Source: Acridotheres tristis | Taxonomy: Eukaryota > Chordata > Aves > Passeriformes > Sturnidae | Direction: 5' to 3' | DNA: 64,000 nucleotides | Assembly: GCA_037013685.1 (NCBI GenBank) | Contig: CM072905.1 | Location: 2,057,491 to 2,121,490 of the forward strand | Part shown: in pieces, positions 34,455-47,125 of the stretch | Layout: the number at the start of each line of letters is the position of its first letter | How positions within the stretch are numbered: the stretch's first letter is position 1 | Made by a program: the position numbers and the translations under genes | Notes under the pieces: model-generated | What the model was told of the DNA's origin: nothing | The model's database searches: none | The model's input: the letters and a program-made list of their open reading frames with translations, nothing else

Positions 34455-37400
34455 TAGGACAATCCCGTGCCCAGCACCAGTGACTGGTGCAGAATCCATC
34501 AGGGCTTTGCTGGGTTTGTTCCCATCACTTTTGATATTCCCCAGACATGAAGGGGAATTTATAGAGCTCGTTCCCACCACCTTCTGATATTCCTGACACA
34601 AAGGGCAATTCAGAACCAGGAGCATTAATACACAATCACTTTGTTTCAACTTTCATTTATCCAGTGCATTCTGTGTTAAAAAATAAATCACAAAATAAGT
34701 CAGCTGCAGGATAATGCACAGACAGGGGAGCAGGAATGGGAGGAGAGGCTGCTCCTGGAGTCCTGTGCTCTCTTCTGATGGCTGCAGCCACAACCAGCAG
34801 CTGGAAATGACTGATTATAAAATTATAGCAAGAAATGAGATGGGCCCGTTTAATAGCAGAGAGAAATTCCTGCAGGACCGAGGGGATCTTTTTATCAGCT
34901 CAGAGCAAGGCTGGATGCATTTCCAGAGGATATTCCAGGCTCAAAGCCTGGACTCCATGAGCTGTGAATGGAGCAAAGGGACCAAGCTAAGTGACACTTC
35001 ACCTCTCACCTTAAACTTTCCTGAATCAGGAATAGAGAATATTCCAGGGATAGAGAATTATTCCTTGGAATGAACAAGCTCGGAGCCGTGATAGTTTTAC
35101 AGAGCTGGCTGGACTGTGGGTGGGTGTGGCATTATCCCGATATTTATTCCCAGTGAAAAGGGGCAGCTGAGCTCCGTTTGCACCAGGGGTTCTGTCATTA
35201 CCCTGCAGGGCAGGAGCTGCTGCTTTGTACCTCATCCAGCAGGAATTTATTCATCCATTCCTGCAGTGGAAAGGGAAAGACGTGAAAGGTTTAGATCTCT
35301 CTAAACCCCACTGGGGGCGAAGATTTCCTGGCCCCTTTTCCCCATCACCAAACCTTTCCAAACTCCCCGGGAAGGATGGATCCCCTCGTGCCCAGGATGC
35401 AGAGCGCTGCTGTCACTTGTCACCGTTCCCTTTTTTTTGGTGATTTATCAGCAGGAACTGCTCGGTGCCGGGCTGTGATGGCAGAGATTAGAGGATGTTC
35501 CGTTGGCAGAGGGCAGGGCAGGAAGGGTGAGACAGAAGCGCTAATGCTCCATTCTCTTATCTCACCGCTGGAATCGCGATTTTTCTTTTCATTTTTCCCA
35601 TTGACAAACACTGCTTTTCTTGCTCTTCCTCTCCCGGGAAGAGTTGATTGATGCTCCTTCCCTCCCTCTCCACCCAAACATGGGCGGTGCAGATGTTCCA
35701 GCTGCTGAGAGCACCAGCCCAGGCTTCTCCAGCACCATCCAGGCTCTGCATCCCGAATTTTGGGGAGAAATCACCCTGTTTGCCCATTTGCAGCCGTTTA
35801 TCCCCATCTCCTCAGCAAGCCTGACCTTTTTTCCTGCCCGTGGTGCTCTGCTTTCTGAAGCTGCTGTACAGTAAAGGGTCCTTATCCAAGCCACATTTAT
35901 TTTTTGAGAGAGTTTTATTTAGGGAAAAAAAAAAAAACTTTTAGGACAAAACAGATTTTAAGGGCAGTAAATCACTCTGTATCTTTCTATCTAGAGGTTG
36001 CTTATCCCCTGATGTTAAATAAATGAGGTTTTTTAGCCTTTTCTTGTGACTGCCTTGTTCTGGGCTGCTGATGCCCCCCCAGTCCAAGGGATGCCTCACA
36101 CCCAGCTGTGGCTCAGCAGCAATTTCAGCTTGGCTGGACCTTGAAATTAGTCCCTACCCTCGTGATTGAGTTGTCAGCATCTGCTGAGAGATCATTTATT
36201 GTGCTGTCCCTTCCCATTGAGACAGGAAAGCCTCACACAATAACTTCACCTCGTGGAAAAGGTCATGCCCAGAGTTCACAAAGCACTGTCTCTATTCCTT
36301 TATTTATTGCTTAGCACCCCAATGCCCATCCCATAATCCACAAAACAGGGGAAGACAGTTAAAAATACTCTGCTTTGGCACACTCCCCCTGATTTGGCAG
36401 AATTTGGGTTGAGGCTTTTGGTTTGTATTTATGTGAAAAAGCAGGACAAAGCTCAGCTGGAGTTTCCCTAAGAGCCCCACAGCAGAACCAGTGCAGGATT
36501 TATAGCTCTGCATCCAGCCCATAAATCAGAGCAGGGGAACTTTAAACCCAGCCCAGGTTTGCCAGGACAGACCCAGACTGCTCCACAGAGCCTTGTCCTG
36601 CCACTGATTTTCTACATCCCATCCCTTTTGTGTCCATGGCCACCTCACCTCCTGTTTGTGCTGTCCCCAGTGTCCCCACCGTCCCCATGTGTAAGCACAG
36701 GCAGAGCCGTTATCACTGCAGCAAACGGTTCTTTCCCCTCCACATATTTTTGATTTTTGAGTGTCAGATGTGGAAAACCCAACAGGATGATCACTCAGCA
36801 TGTACCTCGTGTCTGCTGCCTGCTGGGAAATCACAGCAGAAATGACAAATGAGAGAGGGAGGAATCCAGAAAACACCAAATGCCTCAAAAGGCAGCGGGG
36901 CAAATCAAGTCCAACCCTGCTGTGGCTTTGCTGGTCTCGATAGAGCTGCAAAACCGAGAGACAAATACTCAGATGTTCCACTGGTTTGTCAGCAGGCAAT
37001 TGGTAAAAATCTTTTAGCACTTTTCCTTGAAGAATGATGGGGGTTTTTTTCTTGCCACAGAACTCCTGTGGGTATGACCAGGCGTTCCCCAAAGAGCAGC
37101 AATGATCTCATCCCAGGAAATCTTTATCCCAAGCACTGCTCCCTCCTCACAGCACAAATTCTCCCTTTGCTCTGCCATCCACCAGGGTTTCCATGGGAAT
37201 TTGCATCCCCTCCCACACCTGCCTCATCCTGCCCCAGTGCCAGAAATCCTTGAAAAATCCTTGGATGTGGAGGGTGGGAATTGCCTGTGGAGCAGAGGCA
37301 AAGCCCAGGCAGGCCCTGAGGAGCTGGAATGGGGCTCCAGCCACGAGGTGTAACAAGACCCTGGTGGCCACACGATGTTTGCCTGCCCCAAAAGCCTCGG

Positions 37401-38954
37401 GGTAGTAATTGCTATTTTTTGATTCGTTAGGTTTTTGTTTCAAGGCCTTGAATCAAGGCCTTTGTCATCCTTTACACAATTATATGAGAACCTGAGGTTA
37501 GTGGACAACTGCATAAGATTCTGTGAACTTTTTGTATTTTCTTTTACTACATTTTTGATTGAACAACAAAAGCTTCCTTGATGGTTTTGTCCACCATTTG
37601 TTGTACTTTCAGTTGACTACAGTCTTGTACTTTTTCTGTTTCCCACACCTCAGCAGGGATTTGAGGGGAGGAATTTTGGAATTTTACCCACCAGGCTGGT
37701 GGCAGCCCTGCCCAAACCCTCCCTGTGTGTCCCCCATGCCTTTGGGGACACATTTAGGACTGTCCCCACGTGCCTGTGGCTGGCACAGGAGATGCTGGAA
37801 GAGCCTCTTTGCCTGCTGAACGTCCCTTCCATGAGACACAGGCTTGCATGGATTAGGGATTTGGAATCCATCTGTGTCCAGGGAGAGGGGAGATGGGGCA
37901 GTCAGAATTCCAGGTGCTCCACAGGGAGCTATTTGATCATTTTTCCTCTGTATTCTGCTTGAAACAGCTTTGAATCCAACATGCAGCAATATCTGAGAGC
38001 CACCAAAGGAGATTCTGTTCCTGGAGTGATGCCAGATCCCAGAATTACAGGAATTCTTCATGTGCACAATGTCCTTAGAAAAGCTGTGAGACCACAGGGA
38101 TCATTTTCTTTGCTGTAAATTCGGCCCTAATCACACTTTTCCAAATTTGTTGTGGCCACAGAAGGCAAAAAAGAGAAAGATACAAACTTTAAAATGACCT
38201 GGAGAAAAGAGACCAGAAGGGTACAGAAGTATGAGAGAGGAAAAAATGTTAAAAGGAAAAATAATGTTAAAAGGGTGGGATGCTGGTGGTTCAACAGCAG
38301 AATAAAAGGATGTAACCACATTGTCATACTCTGTAATATTTTCATTTTCACCTCATCTTAAAGCTGCCTCTGGTTTCAGTCACCATCCACCAGAAATACC
38401 CTGGAATTAACTCTGTTGTGGTATTTTCAGTAGCAGAAACACTTTCCTCTGAAATGAAGGCCTCCAAGAACTGCTCTGGTGAGTACTCTGATGCCATTCA
38501 GAGGAAGGCACACGATTTATTCCTGTGCTCGCTGCTGTCAGTGGCATCTGCAGCTCCTGCCTTTATCCCAATTAATTTTGTGTCCCAGTGTTTAGCCAGG
38601 TTTGTGCTGCAGGCACTGGAGGCTTCCACAGTCCCTGCTTGGGGCAAGATAATTCCATGTCCTTCTGAACCCTGAGAAGGCACAGCAAGACCCCTGGAGC
38701 ACAGAGCACTCCCTGAGCCCCCTGTGAGAATGATGAGCCCCCATTTGCCCTGCCAGGTAAATTTGGTTTGCATTCCAAGCGTGATTTTTTGCAGGACTCT
38801 GGAATTTCTCATTAACTGAGGCATTTTGCAAACACTTGCAGCTGGGACATGTGGCAGGGAGGAGTTGAAGGGAGGCATAATTGTTGTCGGCTCAGTAACA
38901 CTCATTCGTCAAAGCATGCTAATTAAAGGTGCTAATTTAAACTTTAGCCATAAG

Positions 38955-39095
38955 CCATGTCCATCCCATGGATGGAGGCCCCATCCCAAGTGTCCAAGGC
39001 CAGGTTGGACAGGGCTTGGAGTCACCTGGGATGGTGGAAGGTGTCCCTGGGGATAATCTTTAAAGTCCCTTCCCACCTGAACTATTCTCTCTCTT
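38955..39095 (+). mobile_element. CR1-type LINE 3' tail
   Basis: Reads GTGTCCAAGGCCAGGTTGGA, CAGGGCTTGGAGTCACCTGG, TGGAAGGTGTCCCTGG, CTTTAAAGTCCCTTCCCACC. Plus-strand, 5' truncated; the terminal octamer tail has decayed to TATTCTCTCTC. Confidence 0.85.
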
Positions 39096-42000
39096 TGAAC
39101 TGACTATTCCTCACCTTCACCCTGAGTGGTGAAACAGAACAAACCCCACAAGAAAACCCATTCCCATCCTTTAATTCTGAAGCAGAGCAGCTTCCAGCAG
39201 GGCTCAAATGGCAAAAGTTGTTTTCTCCTTGAGGAGGTGAAACTTATCCCTTGCAGCTGCCTCAGTCACTCCCTGCAGGAACGTTCACCTGGCTCCTGCA
39301 GCAGCTCAGAGCTGGCACTGCCCCCTGGCACTGCCTGGCCCGAATTTGAGCTCAGCTCTGGGGGTACCAGCCCCTCCTGGGCTTCTCCTGGACAAGGGAT
39401 CCATCAGGAAGAGAATCTAAATCACAACAGAGGTTGCTGGAGGGTGGGCTTTATAAAGCATTTGCTGTTTCTAATCTTGCTAAGGAAATAGGCAATTATT
39501 GCCTTCAAAAATTAAATGTCACATCATCTCAAACTCTCTTAGCTTCTCATAAACATCTTGCACCTTGTGTGGCAGAGGTTGCTGGAAATCTCCCCTGGCA
39601 GCAGTGCCATGCTGGCCAAGAGGAGTTTGGTTGATGCTGCAGCCTTCTCTTCACGTGGGGTGGACTGGTCTGCAGTCAGGTAATAAAATCATCGGCCCAA
39701 TTTAGCTTCAAAACATGAATTTGAGCGGGTCAGTGTTCGTTTTATAACAGCCCTAACTAATCCATCCAGAGAGGCAGCTGAAACCAGGTTTGGCCAGCAC
39801 TAAAGGGAGCCTGGAATTCTGATGTGTGTGTGTCCCCAGGCTGTGTCCAGCTCTACCTGCTCCCCAAAAGGGCTGGGTGGGTCAGGGTGTGCTCAGCTTT
39901 GCACCTCCACACTTCTCCAGGTGGTAATTTCTGATCTGTAGGCTGGGCTTAAATGGCTGTGCAGATATCTGGGCATCAGCCTGACTGGATTTGGTCCCAG
40001 AAGGTTGAATTCATCCCTAACCCAAGTTTACTGTGGGCTTTGTGCCTCTCCATGTGATTTGCAGTTACAGCACCCTGGAGAGCTGGGGTTGACCCTGCTG
40101 GACACTGAGCACCAAACCCTGCAGTCAGATTTTCCTGGAAGGATGTCCCAAAGCCACTGCTCCTTTCCAAAGGGAATTCGAGGCTTAAATCCCGATTTTC
40201 TGAATGAACTCGCTGGTCTCAAAGCCAAGCAGAAATTCCACCACTTTTACCTGTGCACTTGGCCCAAACTCACAAAACATCACTTCCTTGGAAGTTCCTC
40301 AGTGGAATTCTTCAGTGGAAGATTCCTTCTTCATTCCTTCTTCAAAAGAATTCTTCAGTGACTGTCGTGCCTTTCACCCTGCAGAATTCCAGTCTGGAGG
40401 ATGACAGGGAATTTTTATTCCTAGAAATCTGTGAGGTTTGAAGACAGGGAATTAAAAGGCAAATGGGTGTCTCCCACCATGCCACACTCCTGTGGGCTGG
40501 AGCTTCCTTTATTTTCAATATTCCTTGGAAAACGTCACCATGGGTCACTTGGACATCTCCATGGTTTTATCAGAGCCTGGAAGCAAAGGGAGAGTCACCA
40601 GTGGTGGGACAGGGGACACCCAGATGGACACAGGGGTTTGTGCCAGAGCCCAGCTCAGCTGTCCCTGCTAATCCAGCCTGGGGCAGAGGGAATGAATTAC
40701 AGAGCTCGGGGAGAAAAGTCAATAAGAGGATTGAAACATCCCCACAGGTTTCTCCTGAATGAGATCTCCTGGATAACTCGTGCCCATGGTAAAATGCAGT
40801 GCCAGGTGAGATTTTATCACGAATTAGAGGTGCCCAGACTTCAGCCAACTCTTGGGAAGCTCCATGAGGTGATGGATGAATGGGCTCCAAGGAGAAAAAA
40901 AGGCAATACAGATGATTTTCTCCAACAGATTCTCTGTGATAAGCACATTCCAATGACTCAGTGCAGAGCAAGGAGGTGCTGGATTTTTCACATCCATGAA
41001 AAAAAATCATGTAGCATAGAAAAATCCAATAATGCCTTTTTTTTTCCTTTTCTTTTCTTTTTTTTTTCGCACTGATTGTATTTAAAATTAAATAAAAATA
41101 ATAGGAAATCTGAAAGGAAAGCTGTACATTACCCAGCAGTGCTCTGCCCATGAAGCCACACTTTATAGTGTGACAGGAAATAATAAAATAAAAAAGCATA
41201 AAATTGCTTCCAGTCGGTTCTGAGGTAGGTCCTGAGTGACCAAATTCCCTGTCCCTTGAAACCAATCCAGATCACGTGTGCTGGGTCCCGATTCAGCGTG
41301 GAATTTGTTTTTCCCATCATGTGAGAGGGAGAAAACGTCCCGTCCAAGGAGGGAGATGTCAAACGCGCTCGGCGCGGCGAGAGGGCTCAGCAACATGAGA
41401 CCCTTCTGCCCTGCCCCGTGCACAAAACCCTCTTGGAAGGACTCAGAACAAGCTGAAAGCTCTCTGGAAACATCTCCCTTGTTTGTTTTGGCTTCCAGAG
41501 CTTTTCTAAGTGTAATTACCAGCAGTTGAGAAATGGAGAGGGTGAAAGAATCCTTGTGGTTCGTGCTCGGGGGCGGCGGCTCGGGAGACCTGGGTTGATT
41601 TCTAACCTCTGTCACGGTGTCACAGCAAGGAAAAAAGAGATTTAATTCATCTGCAGGTCAGTTTGTACAAACAGGGATGGGGCTGCCCTGCAGCAGCAGC
41701 TCCTGGCACTGAGGTGAACCCTCCATGCCCAGCTGGAATTCAGACAGATATATATAATTATATAGCCATTTCTAAGGCTCTCGGGTGCTTATATATAAAT
41801 ATATATAAACCTATGTATATAAATAGATATAAACCTCTCTTCACAGCACCATGCTGCTTCAGAGGGGGAAAATTCCCCATTCCTGCACACAGCTGCACAT
41901 CCCTTTAAGCCAGCAGACAGGGATGGATTTGTGCCCTGCAAGGACCAACGTCTTCATTAAGATCCCTGCTGGCTGGGCAGTGACAAATCTTCCCCTCAGA

Positions 42001-43598
42001 ACACGGCGATTAAGGTTTAATTTTATTCTGGATTATGGGCAGCTCCACTTGCAAAGCAGCCAAGGTTGGGCACATATTGCCTGGAAATGAACATTCCTCC
42101 CCAAAGTGCTTAAGCAGCTTTGGATAAGAAATGATGGTTTGGGGAAGATTAGAGAGTAAGAAAGATCTGCAGGCTCAGAGGACGTTCAGAGAAAAGTGCC
42201 ATCATGGGTTCAGGAGGAAATGCTGAGGGGATGAGGTTCCAAATTGCTTGGGAGATTTGGAGGAAGAATGTGGGGAAAGGATAGGTTAGTGAGGGTGGAG
42301 GATTTACAGATGGGGGGAGACAGGCAGATTTATGGGGGTGAGGTGGGGTGTGTGTTGATAAATCATCAGCGGGGACATTTCCAGGCTTCAATTCGCTTAG
42401 AGAACCAAATCAGCATTGCTGGAGGTTTTATGGTGTGGCAGCAACCAGGAGCATCACCTGAGCTGAAGTTTAGGTGGGGGACAAAACTTGTCTCCAGCCC
42501 AAGAGCTGAGTTTGGGAGAAGGACAGGAGGTGGAAGAGCAGCACAGGGAAAGGAAGAGAAGCCAGCAGGGGCTGGGATGCAAATATTCATCCTGCTATTC
42601 AGTTCCCTGTTCCTGCAGACCCTCCCTCCTCTGCTTTTCCTCACAGGTACAGGTTTATTCTGCCGGAGAATGGTATTTAATACAAGCAGTGATGATTATT
42701 TGTTCTCCAACACATATGTTCTTCCCTCTCCTGGGAGCAGGGGGAGGAGGACAGTGATGAGAGCCGGAGAATGTTTCACCCTCGCTGCAGTGACAGCTTT
42801 GATTTGTGAAACAGCTTGGAATAAAACGCCGGTAATTTTTCATGGAAAAACCAGTGGACATAATTTTTGTGTGTCTCAAAGAGAACAGCAGAGAGCTGAA
42901 ATGCCTGGACACACCATTGTGTGAGTGCCAAAATCCCAGATGAATATAAAACTCAGTGCTTTCAACCCAGAGAAACAACATTACAATCATCCCTGCTTAA
43001 ACAGATTCTGCTTGTTTATTGTTTTTCAGTATCTGCAGCTCTGCTCATCAATTTTTCACATTATTCCTTGGCTGTTTCCTCGTGTTCTGTCTCTTTGCTG
43101 GTTTGATGTTCTGTTCTCTGGGGATTTCTTCCATAAATTTTTATTATTTCCTCCGAGAAATCTTTTTTTTTATGATTCCCAATGAGAGTTGGGACTGTGA
43201 TATGGTGGAGGGAGAGGAGAGAGCTGGGCAGTGGAAACTCCTTTAACTTCATGCCATGGAAAAACCCCTCTGGCTCCCTGTCAGCCAAAGAAGGTCAAAC
43301 CCAGTCCGAGCTGCAGCTCTGCCAATGGATCCTAAATCCAGTATTTAATATCGACCTGCAGCTTCATAAACACCACCCTGACGGTGCTGACAGCAGCCCT
43401 GACATCAGCGTGACGACACAGGGCACAAAAATGACCTCACTCTGCCAGCTCTGCTCCCAGCAGGCACGGGAACAGCACTGGAAAGGACCTTTTGTTTAAT
43501 TAGTGCTTGGTGATGAGGTTGGGTTGGGTGGGATTGAGGGGCAGAGCTGGGCTGGCTCAGTGCCTGGGTGCAGGGGATGGGGGACATTGGTGGTGCAG
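39096..43598. other. Intergenic; long chance ORFs, no supported gene
   Basis: Contains the two longest non-repeat, non-KCNJ2 frames: 40431-41075 (+, 214 codons) and 42244-42924 (+, 226 codons). Neither matches a family, and the first ends in a T-rich tract (41037-41069). CpG-bearing patches lie at 41366-41390 and 41560-41585 but are too short for an island. An ATATAT-rich patch spans 41748-41830. Confidence 0.5.
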
Positions 43599-43634
43599 GG
43601 GTTTAAAACAGGGTTTAAAGCAGGGTTTAAAGCA
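43599..43634. repeat. 12-base microsatellite, three copies
   Basis: GGGTTTAAAACA then two copies of GGGTTTAAAGCA. Confidence 0.88.
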
Positions 43635-43673
43635 GATCTTGGGCTCACCTGGGCTGTGGGAGGAAATTTTCCA

Positions 43674-44213
43674 GGCACATCCAGCACCAGCCCATCCCTC
43701 AGGTGGTTGGAGCTGCAGCTGGAGCTGATCTTCAGCTTTGGAGGAGGTTTTTGGAGATTCATCTTCAGTTTTTAAAGAGATTTACAGAGATTTATCATCA
43801 GCTTTGAAGGAGATTTTGGAAATCTGTCTGATCTAGCTGAACCCAACCCTACACAGGGGAATAGGAAGGTTCCCAAGGAGCAGAGTCAGAACCTTGGTGC
43901 TGCAACCACATGGAAAACCAGACTTAGACATTCCCAAAATTGTTGGGCACATCCAACACCAGCCCATCACTCAGGTGATGAACCAAAACCTTCAGCTCTG
44001 GAGGAGGTTTTTGGAGATTCTTTTTCAGTTTTAAAGGACATTTACAGAGATTGGTCTACAGCTTGGAAGGAGATGTTGGAAGTCTGTCTGTGATCTGGCC
44101 AAACCCAACCCTACCCAGGAACAAGAAGGGTCCCAAGGAGCAGAGCTGGTGCCCTGGGGCTGAAATCACATGGAAAGCCAGACTTAGACATTCCCAAACT
44201 TGCTGGGCACATC
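43674..44213. repeat. 272-base segment duplicated in tandem, diverged
   Basis: Copy 1 starts at 43674, copy 2 at 43946, and a short third start (GGGCACATCC) lies at 44205. Shared words include AGGAGGTTTTTGGAGATTC, CCAAACCCAACCCTAC-type text, TCCCAAGGAGCAGAG and CCAGACTTAGACATTCCCAA. Many substitutions and small indels show an old duplication. Confidence 0.9.
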
Positions 44214-45564
44214 CCTCTGAAGAATGATGGGGAGTGCTGCCATCCCTGCCCTGCCAGTGCTGAGCCCGTGGATGCCCTTTCTGATCTGAATTAAAATCCA
44301 GAACCAGCACCAGTAAATCATCCAAAGCCCAACAGAAATATTTAGGAAAAGGGAATGTTCCAAGTGGGCACGGTGGGATTCAGGGAAATGGTTCTGAGCT
44401 GACAAGAATTCACATGGTAGCTCCTATTTTAATAAAAAGGAGGCAGGATGATAAGAATTCTGACTTGACAAAATTACTTTTCTGGTCCCCACCTTCATTC
44501 CACCCATGCAAACCCGTGCCCACAGAAAGAACCAATGGAAGCCAATCCAAAGGGAAGAGAATGAGCCAGAATTTGGGGTTGTGTAAATAAAGCACTGAGG
44601 TGACATCACTGGGGCAGCAGGGATTTATCCCAGCTGAGGATCTGGCCCATAAAGTGGGAATAACTCTTCGTGGCCTGTGATTTATGCTCTGCAGCTATTG
44701 ACTGCTCTGAAATAAGGCTCTGCTATGTTATAAACAATCCGGGCAGCAAAGAAGGCAATTGTGCCTTAATGAGCCCATGGTTCAAAGCACTGCCCTGCTA
44801 CACTGACCCTTCTAGAGATCAGAAAATCTCCTTGATTTAATTACCTTACAGAACCCCAGACCAGACAGCTCCAAACCTCATTTATGCCCTGATCTCGCTA
44901 TTTTTTTTTTTTTATTTGGGTGCACTTTGCAGTGATTTACAATTCAGCCAAGGGACTCTTCAGGCAGCAGAGGAGAATTGTTTAGAGGGGTTTGTGTGAA
45001 ATTACATTTTTCTGAAGGAAAGAAAAAGGAGGAAAAAAAGCACATTTTGAGACTCGGAGGTCTTGTCTCCTTTCCCAAGCACAAATAATAAGCAGTTCTG
45101 CCTTTTTAACTGTAAAGGACTAGAAACTTCAAGGGTAGAATTAAGGGAATTTCAATCAGAGGCGAGACACTGGAAATGTTCCCATTTGGAAGTTCCCAAT
45201 CCAGTTGTGCACACAGCTTTCAGCAGATATTACAGGATTGTTCCACCAGGATTATCTCAGCTATCAGGGTATTTATTTTCCCCTTCCAATCTGTGGCACA
45301 GAGCAGTGGAAATAATACAATGTTCCCTTGCATTTCACCAGCCCCTCGTCCCTCCTGCCTCAGGATGAGCCTCTCATTCGATGAGCCTCAAAACATCCTC
45401 AAAAATTAATCCAAAATTAATTAAATGACCAAGATGACACCTCATTTTCTTCTGGAGCAGCTCTGAACTGCACCCAAGCGTGCAGCAAACAGCCCTGGCT
45501 CCTCTCTGCTCATGGGATCCCATCTCCCCACTGCCAGGGAGGGATGGGAGATAAAATATTAGGT
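44214..45564. other. Intergenic; candidate conserved block
   Basis: No gene recognised. Holds the candidate element at 44640-44880 and an interrupted T-run at 44911-44924. Confidence 0.55.
44640..44880. promoter_or_regulatory. Candidate conserved noncoding element
   Basis: Unique block with GCTATGTTATAAACAATCC (SOX-like AACAAT), GAAGGCAATTGTGCCTTAAT (containing GGCAATTGTGCC, a near-palindrome), CCATGGTTCAAAG and TTGATTTAATTACC. Inference from composition. Confidence 0.3.
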
Positions 45565-45745
45565 TGAAATCACAGAATGGTGGAGCAGTTTGGGTTGGGA
45601 AGGACTTTAAAGCCCATCCAATCCCACCCCTGGGATGTGCAGGGACATCTTCCACCATCTCAGGATGCTCCAAACCTGGCCTTGGACATTCCAGGGATGG
45701 GGCAGCCACAGCTGCTCTGGAAGTTTTGCTTCAGAGAGCACCAGA
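45565..45745 (-). mobile_element. CR1-type LINE 3' fragment
   Basis: On + the order is AATCACAGAATGGTGGAG, GTTTGGGTTGGGAAGGAC, CATCTTCCACCATCTCAGGA, CTTGGACATTCCAGGGATGG, CAGCCACAGCTGCTCTGG. Minus-strand and truncated. Confidence 0.87.
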
Positions 45746-46897
45746 GTCAGTCATGGATGCTGCTGAGGGCTGATTCAGGTCAAAAAAGGGAGCAGGACAA
45801 AAAAAAAAACAAAAAAAAGGCTCCCCCAGGCTGGAGGTGGTGGCTGGGTTGAGTTGGGACCCTGCATCCACCTGCCCCAGGACAGGACCCCCAGTGCTGT
45901 CAGTGCCAGAGCAGCTCCTCGGTTTGGTGATTGTGTTTCACTCCTCACATTCTTGTTTTGTGACACAATTGGATCACTAAAACTGCCACATTATTCCCTT
46001 TCCTCCCCTCCCTTCCCCCTGATTAGTAGAGACACTTATTCCAGCTTTAATAGGGAGAAACAAGTTCCCTCTGTCCTTTTCCAGTCCTAAAAATACAAGA
46101 GTGTGTTTTCCAGAGGAGCTGCTGATTGAGGTTTAAATGTTCAACCAGAATACATTAAAATGCTCTAAACATCAAGGAGAAAAAGGGAGCCCTGATACCC
46201 AGAGGAGAGTGGGGTGCTTGAGCTGAGTTACAGCACTGTAATTATTGGTACTGTCAGAGCTTAATATCTACAACATTATTTTTAGGCCCTTGTCCAATCC
46301 ACAAAAAGATCTCAAAAATAATTGCAAAAGGACCTCACTTGAAGACTGTTTGTTTTGGAAAAATAGAAATCTTTGCTCCATTTCAGCATATTTCAGCCTG
46401 TAGAGCAGTAATATTTTACTTGTGTTGAAAGAAGGCAGGGGCTTATTCAATATTAATAAATGGTTTACAGCATGGGTTAAAGTTCTTTTCTTATTCTACC
46501 CTGCAGCCCTGCCCAGGAGACTCCACTCCTGGGGGAGAAGATGTTTCTGCTGAAGGGACTTGAAATCAAAGAGAAATAATATTCACAGGGTATAAATCTG
46601 CCCCAGTCAAGATGTTTTCTGCTCAATGTTCTGCTGCATTTTGCACATTGGTGCTAATTAGTGGTGTGAGCTAATTAAGAGCAGTGTGTTAATGGCACAC
46701 CTGGCAGGGCAGTGTGCTCCTGGCCAGGACAAGGGGACCTGACCCATTCCTGGTCCAGGCTCTTGGTTTGGAACCCCCTGAGCCCCTGGGACTTGTGCCA
46801 AAGTCACTCCATGACATTCGAGACTCAAAGTCCAACTGCCTGTGGTCAGAGACAGGAAAGGGATGGAAAAGAGGCACCAGGAGAGGAAGAAAAGGGG
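45746..46897. other. Intergenic; no gene seen
   Basis: A-rich tract at 45800-45819. AT-rich unique sequence at 46130-46480 could be regulatory. No coding signal. Confidence 0.55.
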
Positions 46898-47125
46898 AAA
46901 AAACAGATCCTGAATTGGGGGATGCACTTTAATCAATGAGATTTAAGGTCCCTTTGAACCCAAAAGGAAAAACAGATCCTGAATTGGGGGATGCACTTTA
47001 ATCAATGAGATTTAAGGTCCCTTTGAACCCAAAAGGAAAAACAGATCCTGAATTGGGGGATGCACTTTAATCAATGAACTTTAAGGTCTCTTCCACCCCA
47101 AACCATTCCAGGGTTCTGTGGGTTT
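46898..47125 (+). repeat. 69-base tandem repeat built on a CR1 tail
   Basis: The word CAGATCCTGAATTGGGGGAT occurs at 46904, 46973 and 47042 (period 69). Each unit holds a degraded CR1 3' segment (TTTAAGGTCCCTTTGAACCC); the last unit continues into CTTTAAGGTCTCTTCCACCC and CAAACCATTCCAGGGTTCTG, a plus-strand CR1 tail. The first two units are nearly identical. Confidence 0.88.

Larger units (their letters stand above)
31291..38954. other. Intergenic, the longest repeat-poor stretch; no gene seen
   Basis: Mostly unique sequence with candidate blocks at 31540-31800 and 32760-32900, an A-run at 31502-31519 and a G9 run at 34107-34115. The ORFs at 33922-34404 (+), 36526-37092 (-) and 37684-38067 (-) have no recognisable domain and no splice context. 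CR1 pieces are absent over 7 kb, in contrast to the flanks. Confidence 0.5.

Noticed and set aside
37547..38067. Minus-strand frames that look vaguely coding (possible retroviral remnant)
   Set aside because: The two pieces are in different frames, lack zinc-knuckle or other motifs, and there are no LTRs nearby.
40431..41075. 214-codon + strand frame
   Set aside because: No recognised domain, overlapped by a 231-codon frame on the other strand, and it runs into a T-rich tract; most likely chance.
41330..41625. Short CpG-rich patch and a MIR-like tail in reverse
   Set aside because: The CpG patch is far below island length, and the MIR resemblance (near 41585-41625) is too short to call.
42244..42924. 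226-codon + strand frame with a hydrophobic patch
   Set aside because: No family likeness, no splice or conservation evidence; typical of chance in GC-mixed DNA.
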